10,724 bases of DNA from Candidatus Kuenenia stuttgartensis (GTDB lineage: Bacteria > Bacteroidota > Bacteroidia > Flavobacteriales_D > Crocinitomicaceae). A program made the position numbers and the translations under genes. The stretch spans positions 1 through 10,724 of the forward strand of contig CALPRR020000076.1 in NCBI GenBank assembly GCA_943326025.2. Reading direction: 5' to 3'. Positions 1 to 8,135 of the stretch are shown here, one piece after another (within the stretch, counting starts at the first letter, position 1; each line of letters begins with the position of its first letter). The notes beneath the pieces were generated by a model that ran no database searches, was not told where the DNA came from, and was given only the letters and a program-made list of their open reading frames with translations.

Positions 1-1151
1 ATTTTCAGTAATAAAATGACAATTATAAAAGCAAATCCAAGGGAAGCAAAATACAAAAAACGATCAGCCATAGCTACTCCAATAGTAAAAATAAAATTGC
101 TAAATAATGACATCGTAATAATGAAAATTAATATTCCAAATGCAATTAAATCTTTCTTTAAAATTTTAATAAAACAAAATATAGATGCGAAAATCAAAAA
201 CAACAACGTTAAAATAACTTTAATGTCTGAAAAATTCACAATTTTAATTTGACCATATGAACGATCGTATAAAAGATTTTTGGGATAGAAGAGTAATAAA
301 ATATAATCTCCCATTATTTTAATTTCAGTCGCAATACGATCTGTAATATTATTAGTTGACAATAATAAATTTTCTAATGGAGTTATTATATAAGTTGAAT
401 CATTTTCTGATAAAACAATATGTCGAATAATCAAGAAAACTATTACTGGAATTAAAAGAAAAACAAATGGTAAAATATTTTTTTTTAATGACTGACTAAT
501 AAATAGATAGGAAGTAATAGGTAATAAAACAATCATTGTAATAGCCGTTTCTTTTGCAAGTAAAGCGCCAAAAAAAAGAAAACTTACAACTATCAAATGA
601 TAAATTTTATTTTTTTCAAAATATTTTATCAAATAGTAAAGTCTGGCTATAGTAAGTAAATAACCTTATAATTCATCCCTACTTTTAATATTTGCAACCA
701 CCTCTGAATGAACAGGATGTGAAATAAATAAAAGTGAAATCAGAAATGGTACAACAAGATTATAATCTTTCAATAATTTAGAAAGAGTAATAAATAACAA
801 CCAGCCAGTAAAAACGTAAAAGATTACGTTTATCCAATGGCTTAAGTGCGGATTATTTGGCGAAAGTTGCCACTCTACAGCGAACATTGCTACCGATAGT
901 GGTCTATATATTCCATCATCTATTAAATAATATCCAACTCTATAATGATTTTGAAATATTGTTGATATTCCTTTTAAACCTTTAGTAGTTATAGTATTTT
1001 CAGAAATTAAAGAAAAGTCATCTAATACATAATCATGATGAACCGTATTATAGTATAAAATAAAAGCTAATAAACTAACGATTATACCTAATGTCCATTT
1101 TGTTTTGGTATAAAACAATTTCTCTGAATTATCAGAAAGTTTGAATTTCAT
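1..1151 (-). pseudogene. TMTC/DUF1736-like multi-pass membrane protein, interrupted by an in-frame TAA, 3' end outside window
   Basis: The 161-residue open part (1151-666) starts with a membrane segment (about 19-35), then DDFSLI with an acidic pair at 44-45, YRPLS at 82-86, two more membrane segments, and HPVHSEVVANIKSRDEL at 145-161. These features are typical of bacterial relatives of TMTC proteins (GT-C fold, often with C-terminal TPR repeats). A TAA follows at 668-666. The same frame then stays open for 221 codons to the window edge and continues the family pattern: LLAKETAITMIVLLP, a DUF1736-like stretch around LLFYPKNLLYDRSYGQI, and MADRFLYFASLGF. So one sense codon, probably a hydrophobic residue such as Leu (TTA), has become a stop, with no frameshift. 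It is a recent pseudogene or a base-call error. It starts 16 nt after the barrel gene, so it is probably the distal gene of the operon. A glycosyltransferase-like role is inferred from the family only. The expected TPR region lies beyond the window. Confidence 0.8.
666..668 (-). other. Premature in-frame stop codon (TAA) inside the TMTC-like gene
   Basis: Read on the minus strand, the codons run R-D-E-L-TAA-G-Y-L-L-T-I. Frame and family similarity are the same on both sides, so the lesion is a single nonsense codon and not an indel. No plausible start codon follows until an ATG at 536-534, which lies in the middle of a membrane segment, so useful re-initiation is unlikely. Confidence 0.85.
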
Positions 1152-1167
1152 ATATTAGTCGGTATAT

Positions 1168-1845
1168 TTATTTTAAACGGTAATAAAAACCTACATTTAA
1201 ACCAAACGAATATAAATATTGATTTATAGGAGCTTTCATTGATGGCATTATCGACTGACGGTAAATCATTTCAGACTTAAAATACCAAGATTTTGATAAA
1301 TCATTTTGAATTCCTAAATTCAGTATTGTTGCAAAATTAATTTTAGAAAAATCTGAATTTCCTTTAACCACATTTGTAAAAGAAGAATTTTCTTTTTGAA
1401 ATAATATTTTAGAAGAAAGAAAGATATTAGATGAGATACCTGCAGAAATAAAAAATTTAGTTTTTTTAGAAATAATATTATAATTAAATTTAAGTGGAAT
1501 GTCAAGGTAATAAATATGATCTATTGATTTATCAATATTTGGAATGACTTTACTTTTTAATTTATATCCTTTATCTGAATATAAAAGACCTGAAGAAATT
1601 GAAAATCTATTATTTAATGTGAAATCAAAATTCAGACCAGTAGTGTATCCAATTTTTGAAATCTCCAATGAATCCATCTCATCTTTTAACAATCTATTTG
1701 ATGGATTTGTAGAAGTAGATCTATAACAATAATCTGCTGAATATGCTCCTCCAATTGAAAATGAATTGAATTTTAACGAATCATTTTGTTGCGCATAATT
1801 TATAAATGGCAATAGATGAATAATTAATAAAACTAGCTTTTTCAT
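1168..1845 (-). CDS. Small outer-membrane beta-barrel protein (PorT/OMP_b-brl_2-like)
   Basis: A 225-residue exported protein. Residues 1-18 form a signal peptide (MKKLVLLIIHLLPFINYA, cleavage near A18/Q19-Q20). The mature part consists of alternating-pattern strands with glycine and aromatic residues, for example IGYTTGLNFDF (65-75), FSISSGLLYSDKGYKL (81-96), YYLDIPLKFNYNI (112-124), FFISAGISSNIFL (131-143), and a final YSFGLNVGFYYRLK strand. This pattern is typical of the outer membrane beta-barrel domain (PF13568-like) of Bacteroidota. The frame is open further upstream to 1923, but the ATG at 1845 is preferred because it begins directly with the signal peptide and lies 16 nt after the FISUMP gene. 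The longer form would overlap that gene by 62 nt and put a charged leader before the signal. Its specific role is unknown. Its position suggests an integral partner for the lipoprotein or the secreted paralogues. Confidence 0.8.
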   Translation of the reverse strand: MKKLVLLIIHLLPFINYAQQNDSLKFNSFSIGGAYSADYCYRSTSTNPSNRLLKDEMDSLEISKIGYTTGLNFDFTLNNRFSISSGLLYSDKGYKLKSKVIPNIDKSIDHIYYLDIPLKFNYNIISKKTKFFISAGISSNIFLSSKILFQKENSSFTNVVKGNSDFSKINFATILNLGIQNDLSKSWYFKSEMIYRQSIMPSMKAPINQYLYSFGLNVGFYYRLK

Positions 1846-1861
1846 ATTGAATTTTTTATAC

Positions 1862-2563
1862 TTAATCTTTAATACATCGAATACTAAATCCATAATTTTT
1901 ATGTGTAAATTGTCTATAAACACCTTTGTTTTGACTATCTAAATATCTATACCAAGCTTGGTTATTATATTCGGAAGAAGTCCAGAAAAAAGCTGTATTA
2001 TTTTCATTATTAACGTTACCATTAAAAACTCTGCATCCTGAAGGAATTGCATTAAAGCCTTCTTTACTTGTATAAATTTCAATCGGATTCATCCATTCAA
2101 TAGATGTTTTCATTAATAGCAAACCAACATTTGATCCTCTCCAAGCCAACCCATTGGTTTCATTATCAGACATTCCTAAAGTTTTTTCTAAAGTCTTCCA
2201 TTCTTCATCCGTTGGAATATGCCAACCATCAGGAGCAATTTTTTTTGTATCAGAAACAGCATTCCAATTATATAATAAGCCATAACGAGAATCAATCGAA
2301 CAGAAAGCACCTTCCGATGTATTTTCCCATACACTATCATTTACAGATATTGCTATTTCATTTATCAAAGAACCATCTGAAAATTTTTTCACTTTCAAAT
2401 TTTCAGCCATCCACCATTGATTACCAATTTTAACAGTAGCATAGACATTTCCTTCAACATCTTGCATTGTGCTTGTTTCATTAGGGATTTTATCCACTTT
2501 ATCTTCTTTTTTACATGAAAGAAAAATAAAAACGAAAATTCCAAAAATATAATTAAACCTCAT
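1862..2563 (-). CDS. FISUMP-domain surface lipoprotein
   Basis: A 233-residue lipoprotein. The signal peptide ends in the lipobox FLSC with the lipidated cysteine at 17. The following KKED (18-21) resembles the K-(D/E)2 lipoprotein export signal known from Flavobacteriia, which suggests display on the cell surface (inference). The rest matches the Fibrobacter succinogenes major paralogous domain (FISUMP, PF09603/TIGR02145): DVEGNVYATVKIGNQWWMAE (35-54), YGLLYNWNAV (94-103), APDGWHIPTDEEWKTLE (110-126), GFNAIPSGCRVFNG (169-182), FFWTSSEY (192-199) and the terminal YGFSIRCIKD. Cys88, Cys177 and Cys230 are present in the mature domain. Members of this family are abundant surface proteins with no established biochemical function, and some resemble C-type-lectin-fold or formylglycine-enzyme-like proteins. 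It begins 14 nt after the Cys-rich T9SS protein gene and is followed 16 nt later by the barrel gene. Confidence 0.9.
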   Translation of the reverse strand: MRFNYIFGIFVFIFLSCKKEDKVDKIPNETSTMQDVEGNVYATVKIGNQWWMAENLKVKKFSDGSLINEIAISVNDSVWENTSEGAFCSIDSRYGLLYNWNAVSDTKKIAPDGWHIPTDEEWKTLEKTLGMSDNETNGLAWRGSNVGLLLMKTSIEWMNPIEIYTSKEGFNAIPSGCRVFNGNVNNENNTAFFWTSSEYNNQAWYRYLDSQNKGVYRQFTHKNYGFSIRCIKD

Positions 2564-2577
2564 AGCAATAATTCTTA

Positions 2578-3903
2578 TTAATATTTCATGAATAATTTAG
2601 TAGCTGTTTGAGCTCCAGCATTTACTAAAATTGTATACAATCCATTATCAATTGTATTTAAATCAATTTCCTCATTTGAAATAAAATTTGTGTTTCCTAA
2701 TGCCTTCTCAATTAAAACAACACCAAAAGAGTTAACAATTTTATAACTTAATTCCGTCGATTCGCCAGAAATAATATTTAAAATCAGCTTTTCACTTGCT
2801 GGATTTGGATAAAAATCAAATTCAAAGGAATCCCCTCTTTGAGAAGGACATACAACAGAAATGTCACGATTCGCACAAGATCCAGGATAACAACATAAAG
2901 ATTCAATCATAAAATTAACTTTTGAATCAAAATTGCAGGCCATTGAATCAGAACATCCATAAACAATAGGTGTTTGGCAAGCTCCTGGTATACTACAAAC
3001 AAATGATTTGTCAAATTCTAAATAATTTGGATCTATACAACCGCAAGTGTAAGGATAATTTAAAAATGAACTTACTTTTTCATCAGGTTGAAGTAATGTA
3101 TCTTTTGCAACATACTTTAATGTCTTTAAAACACCATCCACTAATGCTTCAATCTCAATATTAATTTGAAATGATAGTTGACCTTTAGTAGTTAACTGCG
3201 CAATTAATACTTGATTAGTGTCTGGAAGAACTCCTGTTACTCCAGAATTTTGTAGCGCAAAATTTGTACTTGTAAAATTCATTTTTGCAATTAATGAACC
3301 AAAAATTGTACTGTCATTACCTGTGGCAAAATCTTTAATACCATTATCAATCCAATTATCTGGATTATTGACCATCGTATCCATTCCATCAGCAATTGTT
3401 AGTGGAATCCCTAATAAAGGATCATTATTAGTCAACATACCATCTGGCACCATAGAACTTCCACCATCATTGTTGGCCCCACCAATGAAAGAACCATCAA
3501 GGTCTTGTGATTTTAACAAGCCAAAATAAGTTTTATTTGCTTGCTTTTTAGTCGTTTGACCTAATGTTAACCATGTATCCAATGCAACAGCGTTTTCACC
3601 GTATCTAGCTTTTATAAAATCTTTTGCAAAAGTTTGGCCATCTAAATTATTGTAAAAATAATCAGTACTAGCAATAGAAAAAGGATGATCATTATTCCCG
3701 TAAATTTTTTTTAATTTACTTCCAGGTAACATATCAATATAAATTCTATAAGTAGTAGATCCTGCCTCTACTTTTCCACCAATTGTATCAGTTGAATCAG
3801 TATTATTTGAAATATAATAAGTCTCTACAATCACCTTTTCAAGTTGAGAAAAAGCTGATGAAGAGAAAAAGATCAAAACGAATAGGTAAAAATAATTTCT
3901 CAT
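2578..3903 (-). CDS. T9SS-secreted protein of an unnamed paralogous family (paralogue A) with a Cys-rich insert
   Basis: 441 residues in four parts. (1) A signal peptide 1-20 (cleavage after FSQ). (2) A family domain at about 21-267 shared with the products at 7008-8126 and 8136-8978. It begins LEKVIVETYYIS, then GSTTYRIYIDMLPG (48-61), ALDTWLTLG (107-115), KSQDLDGS (131-138), DGML (154-157), and closes with NQVLIAQLTTKGQLSFQINI (230-249) and KYVAKD. (3) A Cys-rich section at about 287-352 with ten cysteines and none elsewhere in the protein. It contains YGCSDSMACNF, similar to the GC-D-x-A-x-N repeats common in secreted Bacteroidota proteins. (4) A C-terminal T9SS type A sorting domain at about 360-441 (FDFYPNPASEKLIL; NGLYTILVNAG). 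It should be exported by Sec, translocated by T9SS, and attached to or released from the surface. The gene starts 21 nt after the TonB-dependent receptor. Its function is not recognised. Confidence 0.85.
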   Translation of the reverse strand: MRNYFYLFVLIFFSSSAFSQLEKVIVETYYISNNTDSTDTIGGKVEAGSTTYRIYIDMLPGSKLKKIYGNNDHPFSIASTDYFYNNLDGQTFAKDFIKARYGENAVALDTWLTLGQTTKKQANKTYFGLLKSQDLDGSFIGGANNDGGSSMVPDGMLTNNDPLLGIPLTIADGMDTMVNNPDNWIDNGIKDFATGNDSTIFGSLIAKMNFTSTNFALQNSGVTGVLPDTNQVLIAQLTTKGQLSFQINIEIEALVDGVLKTLKYVAKDTLLQPDEKVSSFLNYPYTCGCIDPNYLEFDKSFVCSIPGACQTPIVYGCSDSMACNFDSKVNFMIESLCCYPGSCANRDISVVCPSQRGDSFEFDFYPNPASEKLILNIISGESTELSYKIVNSFGVVLIEKALGNTNFISNEEIDLNTIDNGLYTILVNAGAQTATKLFMKY

Positions 3904-3924
3904 TTTTAGATTGAATTTAATTTG

Positions 3925-6900
3925 TTAAAGTTTATATGAAATACTTACATTAAAATTTGTTCCATATCTGAAACTATCATAGTCAACCCAAGTATTTGGC
4001 AATTTATATGCTCTCCTAACCTTAGCGTTTAAAATATCTCTAATAGTTATACTTGTATTAAAATGTTTACCTAAGGTTTTTGTTACTTTAAAATCAATTG
4101 TATTCCTAGGCATCTCAAATACATCTGGTCTACCTTTTACAATTCCAGTAATTACTAATCTAGGACCTTGAACATTATAACTAATTGTAGCTGTTAAACC
4201 TATACTATCAGCTTTGTACATCAATAAAGTGTTTATTATGTATGGAGCTTGACCTAACATAGAACGATTTACTGTATCAATTGGATTAGAAATCTTTTCG
4301 CCGTTAACATATTGAATGTCTTTACGAATAAATATTGAATTTGATTTAACAAGTGTCACATTTGTTCTAAACTCAAAATGCTTTGAAATAGATTTATTAA
4401 TTTCAAATTCAATCCCTTTTACATTTGAATTGTCAATATTCTGCCAACTAATAGCACCACTTTCAAATCCCATTTCAATATGATTTTTGAAATCTTTGTA
4501 AAATAAACTTAAAGAAACATTATCTCCATTATTGAAATAAGATTCTGCACGTAAATCAAAGTTTTTTATTTGAACTGTTTTTAATTCTGAATTACCATGA
4601 ATTAAAGTTCTGTATTCATTATCATATACAGCAGCATCATTTAATTCACGAATACTAGGCCTAGCAACTGTTTGACTATAATTAAATCTCAAATTTGTTT
4701 TAGCAAATTGAATTTTTTTCAATTTATAAATAACATTTACACTTGGTAAAAAATTCACTTCATTAATATTTGCAGCATTTACTCTGTTTTGAAGTCCAAA
4801 ACCATTCCCTCGTCTTGGATCATTTTTGGCTAAACCTAAACGATTATAATCATTAATATCTGTAAAAATTTTAGCTTGCTCAACTCTTAAACCACCTGAA
4901 AAACGAATTGAAGATTTAAGTTCATAATCAATCATGGCAAAAGCTGCTTTAATGATACTGTATCCAAATGAATGGTTGTAAGCAGAATTATTTTGACTAT
5001 AATAGTAATCAACTTTTCCATTTGTCATTATAAATCTATTCGCATTTAAAAATTCATCAATATTTTCATTGACTGGACTTGGATGTAAGCCATTCCCTTG
5101 TACTATAGAAAAATCCTCGATATCTGATTTACGATCATTTCGTTGGTAAGCCCCACCAAATTTTATTTTTCTTAATAATTTTTCGGTTGCATTTTTTAAT
5201 GGTAATTCAGCAGATAATCTTGAATCTATAATATTTTCAGATAAATATCTATAAAAACGATGAACTCCATCACCTACAGTTGGTCCAAACTGAAATATAC
5301 TTCTAACATTATTTTCAATCACATAACCATATTGAATAATTTTAAAATCAGGAGCTATACTATTACCTTGAGTATAAGATGTATTAAAATCTATTTTCAT
5401 TTTAGGTCCAACTATAAAATGTTCAGATTTAAATTGATAAATTTTTTGTTTACGCTGTTCGTAAAATATTATGTTCTGCGTCCTTCCATCCTGAGGTCCG
5501 AAAGTATTTACTGGTATTGAAGTAGCAAAATTCCCAACATCATTTGTACCACTATAGTTCGGCATAAACATAAAAGACACTTTGTTTTTATCATTTAATT
5601 TATAAGCAAAATTTATTAAGCTACTCCATGTATTTGTCTCTTTACTTACTTTAGCTGAATCACGAACATCAAGGGGGAAATTTAATTGCTCTGCACCAAC
5701 TCTTTGGGAAACACCATTTGGATCATACTTAACAGCAGAAGCGTACCTAAAACCAATTAAATACCCTAGTGGTTTTCCAAATAACATGACTTGATCACCA
5801 ATACTAAAACTTTGGGTATTATTTAATGGAGCTCTTCTTTTAACCACATTCCAGTTTTGAGCAAAACCATTGTTATAATCTGATCCTTCAGGATTTATAA
5901 TTTTTCCAGCTTGACTTTTATATGAACTATTATATAAATTTTGTGCATTTTGAATTGCTGCCGGATCATTAATTAAAGCCCTAGGAAGTAAACCTAATTC
6001 AACTAATCCTAATTTATAATAAGTATTTCCTTCTGTTGTTCCATCAATCCAACCATTTATTCCTAAACCATTAAAATAATTACCTAGACCTAAAGCTATC
6101 ATTTCTTGATAAGAAGATGGCTCTAAAATTGGAGCATTTAATGGTAAATCATTTCTATTTCTTAATCCATTATCAAATCCTAACCAATCAGTAGAGCTTC
6201 TTTGAGTACTAACTATATCTTTAAAAGATGTTTGAGCATTATATCCAAATTGAGTTTCAACATTAACTTGTAATTTATCTGGATAATCTTTAGTTTCTAC
6301 AGAAATATAAGCACCTGTCCAATCACCAGGTAAGTCTGGACTAGCAGATTTAGTAATGACGATGTTATCTACTAAACTTGATGGGAAAATGTCTAATTTA
6401 ATATTATTTGTCAATGGATCAAGAGTTGGAATACGTGACCCATTAAGTGTTGTTTTAACATATCTATCCCCAATACCTCGAACAGTAATAAAACCACCAT
6501 TTGTAGAAACACCAGAAACTCTTGCAACAGCTGCCCCAATTGTAGCATCACCTGTCTTTTTCATGGTTTCAGCAGAGATATAATCTAAAGTAGTTGCCGA
6601 ATTAATTTTAATTCGTTCCATGTAACCATCGTTCGCTCTTATTTGTTTCGCTACAACTTTTACCTCCTCTAATTCAGTTTTTTTAGGCGAAATAGTGAAG
6701 TTTTTAATTAAAACTTCATTTTCTTTCAACTGCACAACTTCAAGAATCGTATCGTAACCAATATAAGATACTACTATTGTCAAATAGTTTGAATTATTAA
6801 TATTTAAATTATAATTCCCATCAAAATAAATTAAAATAACAGCTTTTTTATCATTTTGAGGATAAATTTGAACATCAAAAACTGGTTGACCATTTTCATC

Positions 6901-6987
6901 TGTAATTTTCCCTCTAACAATTCCTTGGCCCCACGATAAAATTGTTGTCATTAAAAAAATGACAACAATTATTACTCTATTTTCCAT
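3925..6987 (-). CDS. TonB-dependent outer-membrane receptor with N-terminal carboxypeptidase-regulatory-like domain
   Basis: 1020 residues. Signal peptide 1-21 (ends SWGQ). A carboxypeptidase-regulatory-like beta-sandwich at about 23-105 (VRGKITDENGQPVFDVQIYP, then SYIGYDTI). The plug domain at about 125-235 contains GGFITVRGIGDRYVKTTLNG, LDIFPSSLVDNIVITKSASP, and DLPGDWTGAYISVETKDYP. A 22-stranded barrel follows to the terminal strand YGTNFNVSISYKL. The RGIGDRYVKTTLNG plus SPDLPGDWTGA signature marks a Bacteroidota receptor class distinct from SusC, and no SusD gene lies nearby. Energised by TonB-ExbBD, such receptors import large or scarce ligands across the outer membrane. The ligand cannot be told from sequence. 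The gene lies between two genes of one secreted-protein family (20 nt after B, 21 nt before A), which suggests that these proteins serve the receptor. A 13-bp perfect inverted repeat lies within its signal-peptide codons. No frame damage is seen. Confidence 0.95.
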   Translation of the reverse strand: MENRVIIVVIFLMTTILSWGQGIVRGKITDENGQPVFDVQIYPQNDKKAVILIYFDGNYNLNINNSNYLTIVVSYIGYDTILEVVQLKENEVLIKNFTISPKKTELEEVKVVAKQIRANDGYMERIKINSATTLDYISAETMKKTGDATIGAAVARVSGVSTNGGFITVRGIGDRYVKTTLNGSRIPTLDPLTNNIKLDIFPSSLVDNIVITKSASPDLPGDWTGAYISVETKDYPDKLQVNVETQFGYNAQTSFKDIVSTQRSSTDWLGFDNGLRNRNDLPLNAPILEPSSYQEMIALGLGNYFNGLGINGWIDGTTEGNTYYKLGLVELGLLPRALINDPAAIQNAQNLYNSSYKSQAGKIINPEGSDYNNGFAQNWNVVKRRAPLNNTQSFSIGDQVMLFGKPLGYLIGFRYASAVKYDPNGVSQRVGAEQLNFPLDVRDSAKVSKETNTWSSLINFAYKLNDKNKVSFMFMPNYSGTNDVGNFATSIPVNTFGPQDGRTQNIIFYEQRKQKIYQFKSEHFIVGPKMKIDFNTSYTQGNSIAPDFKIIQYGYVIENNVRSIFQFGPTVGDGVHRFYRYLSENIIDSRLSAELPLKNATEKLLRKIKFGGAYQRNDRKSDIEDFSIVQGNGLHPSPVNENIDEFLNANRFIMTNGKVDYYYSQNNSAYNHSFGYSIIKAAFAMIDYELKSSIRFSGGLRVEQAKIFTDINDYNRLGLAKNDPRRGNGFGLQNRVNAANINEVNFLPSVNVIYKLKKIQFAKTNLRFNYSQTVARPSIRELNDAAVYDNEYRTLIHGNSELKTVQIKNFDLRAESYFNNGDNVSLSLFYKDFKNHIEMGFESGAISWQNIDNSNVKGIEFEINKSISKHFEFRTNVTLVKSNSIFIRKDIQYVNGEKISNPIDTVNRSMLGQAPYIINTLLMYKADSIGLTATISYNVQGPRLVITGIVKGRPDVFEMPRNTIDFKVTKTLGKHFNTSITIRDILNAKVRRAYKLPNTWVDYDSFRYGTNFNVSISYKL
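6940..6970 (-). repeat. Perfect 13-bp inverted repeat (stem-loop) in the first codons of the TonB-dependent receptor gene
   Basis: Bases 6940-6952 are perfectly complementary to 6958-6970, with a five-base loop (A on the plus strand, U in the transcript). The structure begins 17 nt downstream of the receptor start codon, within the codons for VVIFLMTTI of the signal peptide. In the transcript it could form a stable hairpin near the ribosome loading region, between the B gene and the receptor. A role in translational control, mRNA processing or differential expression is inference. Confidence 0.6.
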
Positions 6988-7007
6988 TTAAATTATTTCT
7001 ATTGGAA

Positions 7008-8126
7008 TTAATGTTTAATTATTTTAAAAGTTGATGTCTTAGCATTTATGTTAACATTAACAAAGTAAATTCCGTTTGGTAAACTACTTGTTTCAACTTT
7101 TTGAGAATAATTTGTTGAAAGTTCAGTTAAACTTTCATTAATTATTGTTTTACCCATAACATCCTGAATTGAATAGAAGTTATCTTGAGCATCAGATTCT
7201 GCATTTTTTACTGAAATAATAAATGCATCTTTAACTGGATTAGGATAAACTGAAATTTTAAAGTTTTCATTATTTAATTCATTAACACTTACATTTCCGC
7301 CATTATTCGTTGTATCTTGAACATAAGAAGTATAAATTAAACTTGTATCTGATAGTTGACCATTCGTAGGATTAGATGCAACATAGATTTGACTTCCTCC
7401 TGAGACTGGTGTAGCTATTTGAAGATTCAATTCAAAACTAAAAACCCCATCAGTAGTAAACTGCCCAAGTAATATCATATTACTTGCGGTAACTCCTGAC
7501 ACTCCTCCTAAAGCAGCAATCGCTCCATTGTTTATTGCAAAAGTATCACCAGGTGTTTGATCAAAAATATCCAATTCACTTGAAATCCCTAATACATTTG
7601 GTGTTATAGGCGTTCCTGGTAACATTCCGTCTTGAGCATTTGTTCCATTAATTGGAATACCCATTTCAATTGTATTATTAGCTAAAATTGATTGATTATT
7701 TCCAATTGAGCCATCAGTGTCTTCAGATTTTAACACTCCCATTTTACCTGAAGCAACACCTCCTACTGAAAACCAAGAATCAATTAATGTTGTATTTTTC
7801 TTAGTATTATTTACAGTTGTCCCTTGTGAAAAAGTAGATCCATTATTTGGATCATTATAAAAATCTGTTGTTGTGTTTACTTTTAATGTATGTGTTGCAT
7901 CACCAAAAAGTTGAATGAATTTATAACCAGGTAATAAATCAGCATAGACTCTATATGTAACAGAACCTATTCTTAATGGAGAAGAAGCTAAATTGTCGGC
8001 TGCGTTTGTTGAATCAGCTAAATCTGAAACATAGTATTTTTCAACTACAATTCTTTCTAACCCATTTTGAGCCATTATTGTTGTTCCAGAAAGGAACATA
8101 CCTAGTAAAAAAGTAATTTTTTTCAT
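7008..8126 (-). CDS. T9SS-secreted protein of the unnamed paralogous family (paralogue B)
   Basis: 372 residues. Signal peptide 1-20 (ends TIMAQ). The mature start NGLERIVVEKYYVS is nearly identical to that of the upstream neighbour. Family landmarks: IGSVTYRVYADLLPGYKF (53-70), KKNTTLIDSWFSVGG (109-123), LKSEDTDGS (132-140; a D-x-D-G loop reminiscent of calcium-binding repeats), QDGMLPG (165-171), INNGAIAALGGVSGV (198-212), and LLGQFTTDGVFSFELNLQI (219-237) followed by YVASNP. A short Asn/Thr-rich linker leads to a T9SS type A sorting domain at about 290-372 (ISVYPNPVKDAFIISV; LPNGIYFVNVN; final KIIKH). No cysteines are seen. It lies 9 nt after paralogue C and 20 nt before the receptor, so it is almost certainly co-transcribed and perhaps translationally coupled with C. 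It is likely to be a surface or released partner of the receptor (inference). No enzymatic motif is recognised. Confidence 0.85.
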   Translation of the reverse strand: MKKITFLLGMFLSGTTIMAQNGLERIVVEKYYVSDLADSTNAADNLASSPLRIGSVTYRVYADLLPGYKFIQLFGDATHTLKVNTTTDFYNDPNNGSTFSQGTTVNNTKKNTTLIDSWFSVGGVASGKMGVLKSEDTDGSIGNNQSILANNTIEMGIPINGTNAQDGMLPGTPITPNVLGISSELDIFDQTPGDTFAINNGAIAALGGVSGVTASNMILLGQFTTDGVFSFELNLQIATPVSGGSQIYVASNPTNGQLSDTSLIYTSYVQDTTNNGGNVSVNELNNENFKISVYPNPVKDAFIISVKNAESDAQDNFYSIQDVMGKTIINESLTELSTNYSQKVETSSLPNGIYFVNVNINAKTSTFKIIKH

Positions 8127-8135
8127 TTCTATTAT

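Noticed and set aside
1846..1923. N-terminal extension of the beta-barrel protein to an upstream ATG at 1923
   Set aside because: It would overlap the FISUMP gene by 62 nt and place a charged leader ahead of a good signal peptide. The ATG at 1845 fits the operon spacing.
2104..2433. Plus-strand open frame of 109 codons within the FISUMP gene
   Set aside because: It is antisense to a well-conserved domain, has low-complexity composition and no recognisable motif. The same holds for the plus-strand frames at 16-252, 1544-1726, 2970-3164, 3218-3529, 5260-5520, 6356-6583 and 9584-9781, and for the minus-strand frame at 1320-1505.
3925..6987. SusC-type glycan receptor (polysaccharide utilisation locus)
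   Set aside because: The plug motifs are of another receptor class, and no SusD-like lipoprotein or glycoside hydrolase is present in the window.
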